A stretch of 64,000 bases of DNA from Hymenobacter latericoloratus (GTDB lineage Bacteria > Bacteroidota > Bacteroidia > Cytophagales > Hymenobacteraceae), in the NCBI RefSeq assembly GCF_014199535.1, contig NZ_JACHNV010000006.1, forward strand, positions 124,001-188,000, read 5' to 3'. Below are positions 7,716-16,385 of this stretch, piece after piece (positions within the stretch are counted from its first letter, which is position 1; each line of letters begins with the position of its first letter). The translations under genes were made by a program, and so were the position numbers. The notes beneath the pieces were generated by a model that had not been told where the DNA came from, did no database searches, and worked only from the letters and a program-made list of their open reading frames with translations.

Positions 7716-9377
7716 ATGAAACACCTGCCCCTGTTGCTGGCCGCTGGTATCTTGCTTACCGCCCCGGCTTCCGCCCAAACCGCTGCCCCGGTGCCCAAAC
7801 CGGTGGCCAAAGCCCTAACCAAGGTAAAGCCCGAGGACATCAAGGCCCACATCCAGTACCTGGCCGATGACCGGCTGCTGGGCCGCAAGCCCGGCACGCC
7901 CGGCTACCAGATGGCCGTTGACTACGTGACCGGCCAACTCAAGCGCTTCGGCGTGGAGCCGGCCGGCGAAGAGGGCGGCTTTACCCAGCGGGTGCGGCTG
8001 CGGCGCGCCACTACCAAGCCGGGCGCTACCGTCACCTACCAACCCACCGGCGGCAGCCTGCCCCTGGCTCCGGCCGAGGTACACCTCTACCCTCACCCCG
8101 AGCAGCCCAGCGCCCGCCTCGCGCCTACCGGGCTGGCCTTCGCCGGCTACGGCATCTCGGCCCCCGACCAGGGCTACGACGACTACCAGGGCCTCGATGT
8201 GAAAGGCAAGGTAGTGGTGATTGTGCGCGGCGCCCCCCGCCGCTTCCCCAGCACCGTCGCCTCGGCCAGCCAGGACCAGACCCTGCTGGTGCAAACGGCC
8301 GCCCGCCACGGCGCCGTGGGGGTGCTGTTCGCCAGCGCCCGCCCGGTTCCGGCAGCAGCCGCTGCGGCGGCGGCCCGGCCCATTACCACCACCAGCGTAT
8401 TGGGGGCTGATGGTAAGGTGGCCGCCGCCCGCGGATTTATCAGCGGCTCGGGGGTAGGCATGACGGGCACGTTGTCGGCGGCGGGGCTGCAGGCCTTGCT
8501 GCTGAACTCGGCCTCTGATACGGCCAAAGTTATGAGCAGCCTCCGCCAGGGACAACCGGCCCCGGTGGCCCTGCGCGGCACCCTGGCCGCCAGCTGGGAA
8601 TCGGGCTACCAGGACTTTGAGAGCTACAACGTGGTAGGCAAGATTACCGGCTCCGATGCTACCCTGCGCCAAGAATACGTGGTACACTCGGCCCACCTCG
8701 ACCACCTGGGGGTAGGCACGCCGGTCAAGGGCGACTCTATTTATAACGGCGCCCACGATAATGCCTCCGGGGTAGCCTCGGTGCTGGAAATTGCCCGCCT
8801 GTACTCCAACCTCAAGCAAAAGCCCAAGCGCAGCGTGCTGCTGGTGCTGCAAACCGGCGAGGAGCTGGGTTTGCTGGGCTCGGCCTACTTCGCAGCCCGG
8901 CCCACGGTGCCCAAAACCGCGCTGGTGGCCGACGTGAATACCGATATGGCCACCATTATTGCGCCCCTGCTATCGGTAGTACCGCTGGGCGCCGGCCACT
9001 CCACGCTGGCCCAGCCCGTGGCAGAAGCGGCCCGCTACCTAAGCCTGACGGTGGAAGAGGACCCCGAGCCTGACCAGAACCGCTTCATCCGCTCCGACCA
9101 GTACAGCTTCGTGGCTCAGGGCATTCCGGCCCTGCACATCAAATACGGCAACCGCACCCCCGATGGCAAAAACAACCTCAGCGAGCAGGTGCAGAAGTGG
9201 CGGGCCCTCACCTACCACAAACCCCAGGACGACATCAACGGCACCTTCGACTTTGAAGCCGGCAAGAAGTACGTGCAGCTGAACTTCCTCATCGGCTACC
9301 TGGTGGCCCAGAATCCCCAGCGCCCCACCTGGAACCCCGGCGACTTTTTTGGTCAGCGGTTCGCGCAGCCTCAGTAA
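7716..9377 (+). CDS. Secreted M28-family zinc peptidase with PA domain
   Basis: 553 residues with a Sec signal peptide (about 1-20, ending PASAQ). The N-terminal half contains a protease-associated insert (GLAFAGYGISAPDQGYDDYQG, GKVVVIVRGAP; about 130-250). The peptidase domain holds the M28 metal ligands: HSAHLDHLG (about 323-331), GAHDNASG (about 347), GEELGLLGS (catalytic Glu, about 381), NTDM, and a late His in TYHKPQDD. Such enzymes are periplasmic or exported aminopeptidases that cut N-terminal residues from peptides. A Pro/Ala-rich loop lies around 210-225. The family is certain, specificity is not. A strong terminator follows. Confidence 0.93.
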   Translation: MKHLPLLLAAGILLTAPASAQTAAPVPKPVAKALTKVKPEDIKAHIQYLADDRLLGRKPGTPGYQMAVDYVTGQLKRFGVEPAGEEGGFTQRVRLRRATTKPGATVTYQPTGGSLPLAPAEVHLYPHPEQPSARLAPTGLAFAGYGISAPDQGYDDYQGLDVKGKVVVIVRGAPRRFPSTVASASQDQTLLVQTAARHGAVGVLFASARPVPAAAAAAAARPITTTSVLGADGKVAAARGFISGSGVGMTGTLSAAGLQALLLNSASDTAKVMSSLRQGQPAPVALRGTLAASWESGYQDFESYNVVGKITGSDATLRQEYVVHSAHLDHLGVGTPVKGDSIYNGAHDNASGVASVLEIARLYSNLKQKPKRSVLLVLQTGEELGLLGSAYFAARPTVPKTALVADVNTDMATIIAPLLSVVPLGAGHSTLAQPVAEAARYLSLTVEEDPEPDQNRFIRSDQYSFVAQGIPALHIKYGNRTPDGKNNLSEQVQKWRALTYHKPQDDINGTFDFEAGKKYVQLNFLIGYLVAQNPQRPTWNPGDFFGQRFAQPQ

Positions 9378-9402
9378 CCTTAGATAGTTGTTCAACCCTA
9401 AG

Positions 9403-9445
9403 ACCGGCTCCGTCAGCAGCTATTTTGCTGATGGGGCCGGTTTTG
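9403..9445 (+). terminator. Terminator after the M28 peptidase
   Basis: ACCGGC (9403) pairs with GCCGGT (9436), with an inner TCAGCA/TGCTGA stem, followed by TTTGGTTTT. Confidence 0.75.
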
Positions 9446-9499
9446 GTTTTCAGAGGGTTTGCTGGAACAGGTGCGCTTGTCACTATCCAGTCAAAAGAA

Positions 9500-9598
9500 C
9501 GTGTCATTCTGAGCTTGTCGAGACATCTCGCGTGCTGATGTTGTAATGCTACTCCGGGCGTCAGCACGCAGGATTCCTCGACAAGCTCGGAATGACGC
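9500..9598. repeat. Imperfect palindromic repeat (GTCATTC...GAGCTTGTCGAG family)
   Basis: Arms 9500-9538 and 9561-9598 are inverted copies with a few mismatches around a 22-base loop. It is non-coding and sits between convergent genes. The CGAGCTTGTCGAG motif is typical of dispersed foldback repeats. Confidence 0.8.
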
Positions 9599-9666
9599 TT
9601 AAGGCAGGCACGCTGAATGATGTCTCTCTCAACTAGACATTACCTAGCGTGCCTTTGGTACCGATT

Positions 9667-11238
9667 TTACAGACCTCCGAACTTGCCCCACTGCGCCAGG
9701 GCCTGCCGGTGCTCCTGGTTGATCTGTTGCAGAATGGCCTCATCGGGGCCGGAGCCGACGGTGATGAGCGTACCTTTTTCGCGGGCGTAGGGGTTTTGCA
9801 CTTCGCCGGCCCGGTGCACCTGCTGGAAGCGGGCATTCAAATTCTCGTCGGGCTCATCATCCACTATCAGGATATGCTGCCAGCTTCGCGCCGTGGAATC
9901 CGGAAACCAGAACAGGTAGCTGCCATTGAAGCTGTGGGCGGCGGGCATAGCGCGGTGGCGGTTAAAGTAGTTGATGGCCCCGGCCTGCCCGTAGTTGGCC
10001 GTCAGGATAAGGGTTTGGGCGCGGGTAGCGGCGGGCAGGGCCTGGTAGGCATGCCAGGTTTTATCAGCCATTTCCTGCCAGCCCAGCATATCGGCGTAGT
10101 CCTGGGGGAGCGGGTGGTCCTGGCCATCTTCCCAGCGCAGCACGCCCATGCTGCGGTAGCGCTGCCCTACCTCTAGCATGCGGGCGGGCGGGTTGAGCGT
10201 GAACAGCAGCGGGTACACCGGCACGCTCACCGCCAGCGGCAACAGCAGCAGCAGTGGCCGTAGTACCCGGCCCGCGCGGGGCCGGCGGCTTAGCTGCCTT
10301 TCCCACCACACGGCCCCCGCCGCGAACAGAATGGGGTAGTAGCCGAGGGCGTAGTAGCTTTTGCCGTGCAGCACCGTCAGAATCAGCAGCCCGCCGCAGT
10401 AGATCAGGCCTACCACCCGGTAGGGCCGCAGGGCCTGGCTGAGCAGCAACGCCAGCAGGCCCGGCACCCACAGCCACAGGGCCGGCAGACACGTCACCAG
10501 TTGGTCCTGCCAGAAATCGGCCCCCGATACGTTGACTAGCTGGGTATCGTGCAGGAGCTGCATGTGGTGCCGGAACGGGATGCCGTGGCGCAGCTGCCAG
10601 AGCAGGTTGGGCAGCCATAAGCCCAACCCCAGGGCAGCACTCAGCCAGAAGGCGCGGGTAGCCAGCACCCGCCGTGCGGGCGTCAGCAGCAGTCCTACTC
10701 CCAGCGCCGCAATAAAAAACAGGGCCGAATACTTGTTCAGCAGGGCCAGTCCCAACCCTACCCCCAGCATATAGAGGTAGCGCGGCCGGGCCTCCTGCTG
10801 GTAGCAGATCAGCAGGTAGCAGGCCAGCGTAAAGGCGAAAACCTCGAACGAGTTGGGCTGAAACAGAAAGTTAAGCCGGGCATAGGCACTGACCAGGTAG
10901 CAGAGGCCAGCCGCCAGCACTGCCCACGCCCCGCCCCCGAGCCGCTGTACCGCCCGCGCTACCACGTACACCGTCAGGCTACCCCACAGAATAGGCCAGA
11001 ACTTCACCCAAAACCAGCCCCCGCCCAGGGCCAGCGTAACCCAGCTTTGCAGGGCCGTCAGGGGCGGTACTTCCAGGTAGCCCCAGGCCAGATGCTGCCC
11101 GTAGTTGAGGTAGAGGTACTCGTCGCGGTGAAGTTCGTAGGCACGGCTGGCCAGGAGGTAGCTGCTGACGGCTTTCAGCAGGAAGAGTAGCAGAGGCAGC
11201 TGCCGGGAAGGTTTCATATCCTGAATATAGATATTCAT
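9667..11238 (-). CDS. GT39-family membrane glycosyltransferase (ArnT/PMT-like)
   Basis: 523 residues with a dozen or so membrane segments through residue ~350 and a soluble periplasmic C-terminal part. The first periplasmic loop contains the acidic pair expected of GT-C enzymes (ELHRDEYLYLNYG). The family uses polyprenyl-phosphate sugars as donors and glycosylates lipid A, lipids or proteins on the periplasmic side. The acceptor here is unknown. Start may be the ATG at 11238 (MNIYIQD) or 11217 (MKPSRQL); the second gives a cleaner first membrane helix. The downstream barrel-protein gene (11269-12489) ends 31 bases upstream on the same strand, so the two may be co-transcribed. Confidence 0.85.
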   Translation of the reverse strand: MNIYIQDMKPSRQLPLLLFLLKAVSSYLLASRAYELHRDEYLYLNYGQHLAWGYLEVPPLTALQSWVTLALGGGWFWVKFWPILWGSLTVYVVARAVQRLGGGAWAVLAAGLCYLVSAYARLNFLFQPNSFEVFAFTLACYLLICYQQEARPRYLYMLGVGLGLALLNKYSALFFIAALGVGLLLTPARRVLATRAFWLSAALGLGLWLPNLLWQLRHGIPFRHHMQLLHDTQLVNVSGADFWQDQLVTCLPALWLWVPGLLALLLSQALRPYRVVGLIYCGGLLILTVLHGKSYYALGYYPILFAAGAVWWERQLSRRPRAGRVLRPLLLLLPLAVSVPVYPLLFTLNPPARMLEVGQRYRSMGVLRWEDGQDHPLPQDYADMLGWQEMADKTWHAYQALPAATRAQTLILTANYGQAGAINYFNRHRAMPAAHSFNGSYLFWFPDSTARSWQHILIVDDEPDENLNARFQQVHRAGEVQNPYAREKGTLITVGSGPDEAILQQINQEHRQALAQWGKFGGL

Positions 11239-11268
11239 CTATACGCACCGCGCCTACCCCCTCTTACC

Positions 11269-12489
11269 TCAGGGCGTGCGCGGCCGCACACGCCGCCCGA
11301 AGCCGCCGATGCCCAGATCAAGGTAAATAATGCCGCCTTTCAAGTCGGCATCGTGGCGGGCCGGGCCCTGGCGCACGCCGGCGCGCAGCTTCAGCAGCCA
11401 GCTACCTACCTCGCCGGGGCCCTGGGTTTTCCAGAGGGGTACATCGAGGTTGAGGCCGGCGGTGAACGGGTTGCGGAACGTGAGGTCCAGGTCGGCATCG
11501 GGGTCATCCTTTTTGGCGCTGGCGGGCCCAATCAGCAGGCCGGAAATACCCACGAAGGGCGTTAGGCGCAGCCAGGGTTTATCAACCAGGCGGTAGCCCA
11601 CCGAGGCCTCGGGCACGATATAGTTGACTTTCAACCCTTCGCGCCAGTTGCCCCGGTAGTCCAGCGGCTGCCGCACGCGGCCCATGCCAATGTAGTCGCG
11701 CAGGTAGAGCTGGTACCGGTCGTAGCCGAACTCAAACCCTACCCCGAAGTTGGCCCCGTGCCGGAAGTAGGTGGGCAGATTACCGAGCAGAATGCCGCTG
11801 CCCGAGTGAAAATCGAGCCCGTAGGAAAAGCGGCCGGTGGTGTACTCCGGCTGCGCGAATTGCCGCACGAAATACGCATATTCCGAATCGGGGTACTGCC
11901 TGAGGAAGGACTGTACCGAGGCTTGCCGGGTTTTAGCCAGGGCAGGGTCCGGGTTGTTGAGGGGCACCAGCAAATCGAGAAACAAGTGCAGAAAGGTGGA
12001 GTCCTCGGGCAGAAAATGCGCCTGGCTGATGATGCCCCGAATGGTATCCTGACGCTGGGCTACCCGCTGGGCAGCCAGGTCGAAGAGCTGGTCCTGGGGT
12101 AGGCCCTGGTAGCGCCGCTCCTGCTGGGGCGTGCTACCGGACACTCCAAAGCGGCGCAGCTTTTCCGAGAGGGTGTACACGTCGCCGGCGGCGGTCAGCA
12201 GGGCCCATTCCTCGTAGGGGCGCAGGGCTACGGTAGTATCTTGGGTGCTGTGGCGCAGGTAGGCCAGCAGGCGCGGAATGGCCCGCACATTGCCGCCGCG
12301 CACTTGCTCGCGCAGCATTTCGCGCACCTGCACCACCCGCACCAGGTCGCTGGAGCGCTGCTGCAGGCGCGTTTGCACCTCGCGCGCAACGGTCTGCAAC
12401 GAATCGGGGAGGGTGGTTTGGGCTATTGCGTGCCGGCCGGAGCCGGCCACGAGTAGTAGCAGAATAAGGCTGCGTAGCAGTTGACGCAT
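11269..12489 (-). CDS. Secreted protein with C-terminal outer-membrane beta-barrel
   Basis: 406 residues from ATG 12489 (MRQLLRSLIL), which gives a clean signal peptide ending at AIAQ. The upstream ATG at 12567 would bury this signal and is rejected. Residues 25-200 are helical and charged. From about residue 215 on there are alternating aromatic strands (FSYGLDFHSGSG, FGVGFEFGYDRYQLYLRDYIGMG, ASVGYRLVDKPWLRLTPFVG, LKLRAGVR, IIYLDLGIGGFG) typical of an outer-membrane barrel. I do not recognise the family and cannot give a function. It may be co-transcribed with the GT39 gene that follows. Confidence 0.7.
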   Translation of the reverse strand: MRQLLRSLILLLLVAGSGRHAIAQTTLPDSLQTVAREVQTRLQQRSSDLVRVVQVREMLREQVRGGNVRAIPRLLAYLRHSTQDTTVALRPYEEWALLTAAGDVYTLSEKLRRFGVSGSTPQQERRYQGLPQDQLFDLAAQRVAQRQDTIRGIISQAHFLPEDSTFLHLFLDLLVPLNNPDPALAKTRQASVQSFLRQYPDSEYAYFVRQFAQPEYTTGRFSYGLDFHSGSGILLGNLPTYFRHGANFGVGFEFGYDRYQLYLRDYIGMGRVRQPLDYRGNWREGLKVNYIVPEASVGYRLVDKPWLRLTPFVGISGLLIGPASAKKDDPDADLDLTFRNPFTAGLNLDVPLWKTQGPGEVGSWLLKLRAGVRQGPARHDADLKGGIIYLDLGIGGFGRRVRPRTP

Positions 12490-12618
12490 CGGGTAGTAGG
12501 TAGTAATTGAGCAGGGGCTAGCTAACAAAACGGGCCGCCTCTGGGGCGCAGGCCGCACTACCGGCAAAAGTAGCGGCTTTCGGTTGCGCTTTCTCGCTGA
12601 TTTACTACCCTTCTTTAC

Positions 12619-12864
12619 CTAAAACTCCTCCGGCAGCCGAATACCTTCCAGATACTCGTGCAGGCCGGCGGCGTGCTGAAACAAGTGAATAAACAGGATG
12701 CGCTCCTCGCCCCATTCGCACCACTCTTCGGCGTAAAAATCACCGGCCGCGAACAGGCGCAGCCGGAAGCTGTCCTGCCGCCGCTCGGCCAGCAGGTGCC
12801 CATGCCGACGCAGATGCTCGGCCTGGCGGTACATGTGTAATTGCTTGAACTCGGTGTACTTCAT
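12619..12864 (-). CDS. Small conserved-looking hypothetical protein
   Basis: 81 residues from ATG 12864 (MKYTEFKQLHMYRQ). Compact, charged and aromatic, with no signal or membrane segment: FRLRLFAAGDFYAEEW, then ERILFIHLFQHAAGLHEYLEGI. The open frame continues upstream to 13053, but that part is translated repeat sequence (the foldback element at 12916-13419), so the start at 12864 is preferred. Function unknown. Confidence 0.6.
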   Translation of the reverse strand: MKYTEFKQLHMYRQAEHLRRHGHLLAERRQDSFRLRLFAAGDFYAEEWCEWGEERILFIHLFQHAAGLHEYLEGIRLPEEF

Positions 12865-12915
12865 CAGCAGCCCCAAAACCCTAAGATACAACCGCCGGGT
12901 TCCGGGTATATGAAA

Positions 12916-13419
12916 GTGAGGAGGAAAGGAGGTGAGGAGGTAAGTGGACTGGCGGCAGACTTCTGGCCGGAGGCCAGGCGTCTGCCCGCCGGCAAATCGG
13001 GCAAGTCTCCCGACTTGCGGCCGCCGCAGGCGGCCATCCTGCGTCTGCGCCATCTGCGCCGCGTGGTTAGCGGAACATTAAAATTGGAATAGTGGCACCA
13101 TCTTATGCCTTCGTTCCTGTCGTCGTAAAGTCAACTCTACCCCGGCCCACCTCCAAAAGCCTCCGAAACACTTGCTTCGTGCCGCTACAGGCTTTGCTCG
13201 TCCGAGAAGCGTACCGGCAGGCGTAAACAGGTTTAAGAGTAGGATGAGGGTAGGCAGCTCCACGCGGCGCAGATGGCGCAGACGCGGGATGGCCGCCTGC
13301 GGCGGCCGCAAGTCGGGAGACTTGCCCCATTTCCCGGCGGGCAGACGCCTGGCCTCCGGCCAGAAGTCTGCCGCCAGTCCACTTACCTCATCACCTCCTC
13401 TCCTCATCACCTCCTCACC
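12916..13419. repeat. About 500-bp foldback element with about 150-bp inverted arms
   Basis: Arms of roughly 150 bases (12916-13066 and 13260-13419) are nearly identical inverted copies. Both contain GTAAGTGGACTGGCGGCAG, a Cys/Gly-coding-like GC-rich middle and GCCATCTGCGCCGCGTGG. The 193-base loop has no gene I can recognise and no transposase. The ends are purine-rich GGTGAGGAGG tracts. The right arm ends 24 bases before the YfcC start codon. It is a MITE-like or foldback repeat. Confidence 0.85.
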
Positions 13420-13443
13420 TAAAATAACCCCCATCTTCGCGGG

Positions 13444-14790
13444 ATGAAAACGATTCGCTTTCCGCATCCGCTGGTATTACTGGTGGGGTTTATTTTGCTG
13501 GCCTGTTTGCTGAGCTACGTGCTGCCGGCCGGGGTGTTCGACCGCCACACTGATGCCGCCACCGGCCGGGCGGTAGTGGTAGCTGGCTCCTACCACCGCG
13601 TGGCCCCTACCCCCGTCAGCCCCCTGCAAGCCCTGGTAGATATTCCGAAAGGTCTGGTGGACGCGGCCTCCGTGATTTTTCTGGTGTTTCTGGCCGGCGG
13701 GGCCTTTACCGTGGTGGACCTAACCGGGGCCCTACGCCGCGGCGTCGACTGGCTGCTGGAGAAGTTTCAGGGCCGCGAGGCCGTCGTGATTCCCATCATT
13801 TCGGTGCTGTTTGCCACCATGGGCGCCCTGGAAAACATGCAGGAAGAAATTGTGCCCCTGGTGCCGGTGCTCCTGATTCTGATGCGCCGCATTGGCTACC
13901 CCACCGTTACGGCTGCAGCGGTCAGCATTGGCTCGGCGGCGGTGGGCGCGGCGTTTAGTCCCCTCAATCCGTTTCAGGTGGGCATTGCCCAGAAACTAGC
14001 TCAGCTGCCTTTGCTCTCGGGTGGCGGGTTTCGGTTGGTATTTCTCGTGCTGGCCTTGGCTATCTGGATAGCCGGCACCGTGCGCTATGCCCTGCGTCAC
14101 CGCCTACCCCCCGCCACCGCCGAAACCGCCGACCCCGGCGCACTGGCCCCAGGCCGTAACCACGGGGTGGTACTGGCCCTGCTGTTCGGCGGGTTTGCCT
14201 TCTTTGCCTACGGAGTGCTGGAGCTGGGCTGGGAGTTTGAGCAGATGGCGGCCTTGTTCTTTACCCTGGGGGTAGTAGCCGGGCTGGCGGGCGGGCTGGG
14301 CCTCACGGGCACCGCCGAGGGCTTCATTGCCGGCTTCCGCGACATTGCTTTTTCGGCCCTGCTCATTGGGTTTGCCCGGGCCATTTTCGTGGTGCTGGAG
14401 CAAGGTCAGATTGTGGATACCATTGTCAACAGCATGTCGGCGCCGCTGGCCGGGCTGCCCGCCTGGACGGCCGCCCTGGGCATGATGGGCGTACACACGG
14501 CCCTGCACCTGCCCGTGCCCAGCGTGAGCGGGCAGGCCGTATTGACCATGCCCTTGCTGGTGCCCCTCTCCGACCTGATTGGGCTTTCCCGCCAGGTAAC
14601 GGTGCTGGCCTACCAGTACGGGGCCGGCCTTTGCGAGCTGATTACCCCTACCAACGGCGCTCTTATGGCTATTGTGGCGGCCTGCGGAGTGCGTTTTGAC
14701 GAGTGGTGGAAATTCGTTTTTCCCTTATACCTGCTCCTGCTAGCCTTGGCGGTGGTAGCCGTGGTAGTGGGTATAGCGGTGGGAATTTAA
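13444..14790 (+). CDS. YfcC family membrane transporter
   Basis: 448 residues, about 11-12 membrane helices, starting MKTIRFPHPLVLLVGF. The early motif LLSYVLPAGVFDR, the loop SPLQALVDIPKGLVDAASVIFLVFLAGGAF and the re-entrant stretch GSAAVGAAFSPLNPFQVGIAQ are hallmarks of the YfcC branch of the DcuC-like anion transporter family. Members are thought to carry small organic or amino acids, often as antiporters; the substrate here is unknown. The palindromic foldback element ends just upstream, so the promoter must lie within or beyond that repeat. Confidence 0.88.
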   Translation: MKTIRFPHPLVLLVGFILLACLLSYVLPAGVFDRHTDAATGRAVVVAGSYHRVAPTPVSPLQALVDIPKGLVDAASVIFLVFLAGGAFTVVDLTGALRRGVDWLLEKFQGREAVVIPIISVLFATMGALENMQEEIVPLVPVLLILMRRIGYPTVTAAAVSIGSAAVGAAFSPLNPFQVGIAQKLAQLPLLSGGGFRLVFLVLALAIWIAGTVRYALRHRLPPATAETADPGALAPGRNHGVVLALLFGGFAFFAYGVLELGWEFEQMAALFFTLGVVAGLAGGLGLTGTAEGFIAGFRDIAFSALLIGFARAIFVVLEQGQIVDTIVNSMSAPLAGLPAWTAALGMMGVHTALHLPVPSVSGQAVLTMPLLVPLSDLIGLSRQVTVLAYQYGAGLCELITPTNGALMAIVAACGVRFDEWWKFVFPLYLLLLALAVVAVVVGIAVGI

Positions 14791-14814
14791 GCGGCAGAGC
14801 GGCGGCTACAAACG

Positions 14815-14910
14815 CCTGTCATCCCGAGCCTAAGCGAAGGACCTCTACAGAAACTAACATTTTTAATTAGCCAGAAATAGAGGTCCTTCGCTTAGGCTCA
14901 GGATGACAGG
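14815..14910. repeat. Palindromic repeat (CCTAAGCGAAGGACCTCTA family)
   Basis: 33-base arms 14815-14847 and 14878-14910 are inverted with one mismatch; the AT-rich loop is 30 bases. It sits between the convergent YfcC gene and the gene at 14943 and could end both transcripts. Confidence 0.85.
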
Positions 14911-14942
14911 CCTTGGTGCTTATCACCTCACTCCTGCTCCCC

Positions 14943-15374
14943 TCAGGCCAGCCGCAGCTCGTCGGCCTCAAAAATGCGCTTCACTTTGCGCTTTCTCTCT
15001 ACCAATTGAAAGCGGAAAGTATCCGCGCCTTCATCGTAGAACACGTCGGAAATGAGGCCCTGGTGAGGGGCGCGGCCCGGCTCGGGCTGCACCTCGCCTA
15101 CCACGTCGCCGAAGCTGAAGGGCGGCTTCACGTACAGCTCCCGGAACAGCTCCCGGCTGACTTTAAACTGCTGCTCATCGTAGCGCAGCGAAATCCAGTC
15201 ATCGGTTTCATCAATCTTCTCGAAGACTTTGCCCAGCGGCTCCAGCCACTCAAACGAGCGGCGGTTGGCCGGGTGCACGTAGCTGAAGCCGTATTCCGTA
15301 GTCCAGGGATACAAGCCGTAAATAACAGGTTTGGGTCGGGGCACGAGGTAGGAAACGTAGGGTACTAAAATCAA
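14943..15374 (-). CDS. Hypothetical cytoplasmic protein
   Basis: 143 residues from ATG 15374 (MILVPYVSYLVP). No signal peptide or membrane helix. Rich in aromatic and charged residues (GLYPWTTEYGFSYVHP, DDWISLRYDEQQFKVSREL), ending in a basic helix KRKVKRIFEADELRLA. I do not recognise the family. Composition looks like a real gene and no alternative frame on either strand is better. Confidence 0.6.
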   Translation of the reverse strand: MILVPYVSYLVPRPKPVIYGLYPWTTEYGFSYVHPANRRSFEWLEPLGKVFEKIDETDDWISLRYDEQQFKVSRELFRELYVKPPFSFGDVVGEVQPEPGRAPHQGLISDVFYDEGADTFRFQLVERKRKVKRIFEADELRLA

Positions 15375-15627
15375 ACGGAAGCCGGCAGCCCGCCCCGCGC
15401 CGGGGGCGGCGAAATAGCAGGCCGATACGCAATGACAACCAGGCAGCCGGGGGTTCGGGCAAGCCTCCTGCTACGCATTGTACCGAGCTTATACGGTGGC
15501 AATTTCTGGCTTTTCAGTATAACTACCAGTCTTTGCTCTTCGTTCAGCAGGGCTGAACCGCTTCAGCTATCTGGGGCTCTTGGCATTAGCTTCTGTTTAA
15601 TAGTACAGATAAGGCTCCGGCAGATTT

Positions 15628-16317
15628 ATGAAGAAAGAAGACATCCACCTCGGCGACTGGAAGCGCATTTTGTTTGGCGACGCGCCGGCCGAGTTTGCCG
15701 TGGAAGTGCTGGTTCGCACCTTGCTCATCTACTTCATTTTTCTGCTGGTACTGCGCCTAATGGGCAAGCGCATGAACTCCCAGCTGACCATTACGGAGCT
15801 GGCCGTGATGGTGATGCTGGGGGCTATTGTGGCCGTACCCATGCAGATTCCGAACCGGGGTTTGCTGCCAGCCGTGGTGCTGCTGCTGGTGGTGCTGTTT
15901 CTGCAGCGCGGCCTGAACTGGTGGGCCCTTCGGCGGCGCAAGGTAGAGCTAACCCTGCAGGGCGACGTGACCATTCTGGCCAAAGACGGGGTGCTGCTGA
16001 TGGATACGCTCCGGGCCGAGCGGGTGTCGCATGAGCAGCTCTACGCCCAGCTGCGCGACAAAAAAATCACCCACCTCGGCGAAGTAAAGCGGGTGTACAT
16101 GGAGGCCGATGGGCTGTTCAGCATTTATAAGCGCCGGAAGCCGGGCCCTGGCCTCTCGGTACTGCCGGAAAAAGACGAAAAGCTCCGCGAGGCCCAGCAA
16201 AAAGCACCCGATCAGAAAGTCTGCAACTACTGCGGCTACCTGGCTACTCCCACCGACCACGCCGGCAACCGCTGCCCCAGCTGCGGCCACGCCGAGTGGG
16301 TGATGGCCGTGCGGTAA
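15628..16317 (+). CDS. YetF/DUF421 membrane protein with C-terminal zinc ribbon (first copy)
   Basis: 229 residues. Two or three N-terminal membrane helices (about 24-95) carry the DUF421 hallmark LRLMGKRMNSQLTITELAVMV. The soluble YetF domain follows (GDVTILAKDGVLLMDTLRAERVSHEQL, then HLGEVKRVYMEADGLFSIYK). The C-terminus adds CNYC, a 13-residue gap and CPSC, a likely zinc ribbon. DUF421 proteins are inner-membrane proteins of unknown role. A paralogue follows 68 bases downstream. Confidence 0.88.
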   Translation: MKKEDIHLGDWKRILFGDAPAEFAVEVLVRTLLIYFIFLLVLRLMGKRMNSQLTITELAVMVMLGAIVAVPMQIPNRGLLPAVVLLLVVLFLQRGLNWWALRRRKVELTLQGDVTILAKDGVLLMDTLRAERVSHEQLYAQLRDKKITHLGEVKRVYMEADGLFSIYKRRKPGPGLSVLPEKDEKLREAQQKAPDQKVCNYCGYLATPTDHAGNRCPSCGHAEWVMAVR

Positions 16318-16385
16318 GCTCCTGCCCTACCCCTGTTAACCCGGCAATGCTTACCGGAACGTATTCGTGTCTTGCCATCCGTTTT

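Noticed and set aside
9500..9598. Insertion-sequence terminal repeats
   Set aside because: Arms are inverted, but only 22 bases lie between them, with no transposase; treated as a foldback repeat.
13078..13467. 129-codon minus-strand open frame in the foldback element
   Set aside because: It is translated repeat arm plus loop; the same residues appear in the extension of the gene at 12619, so it reflects the inverted repeat.
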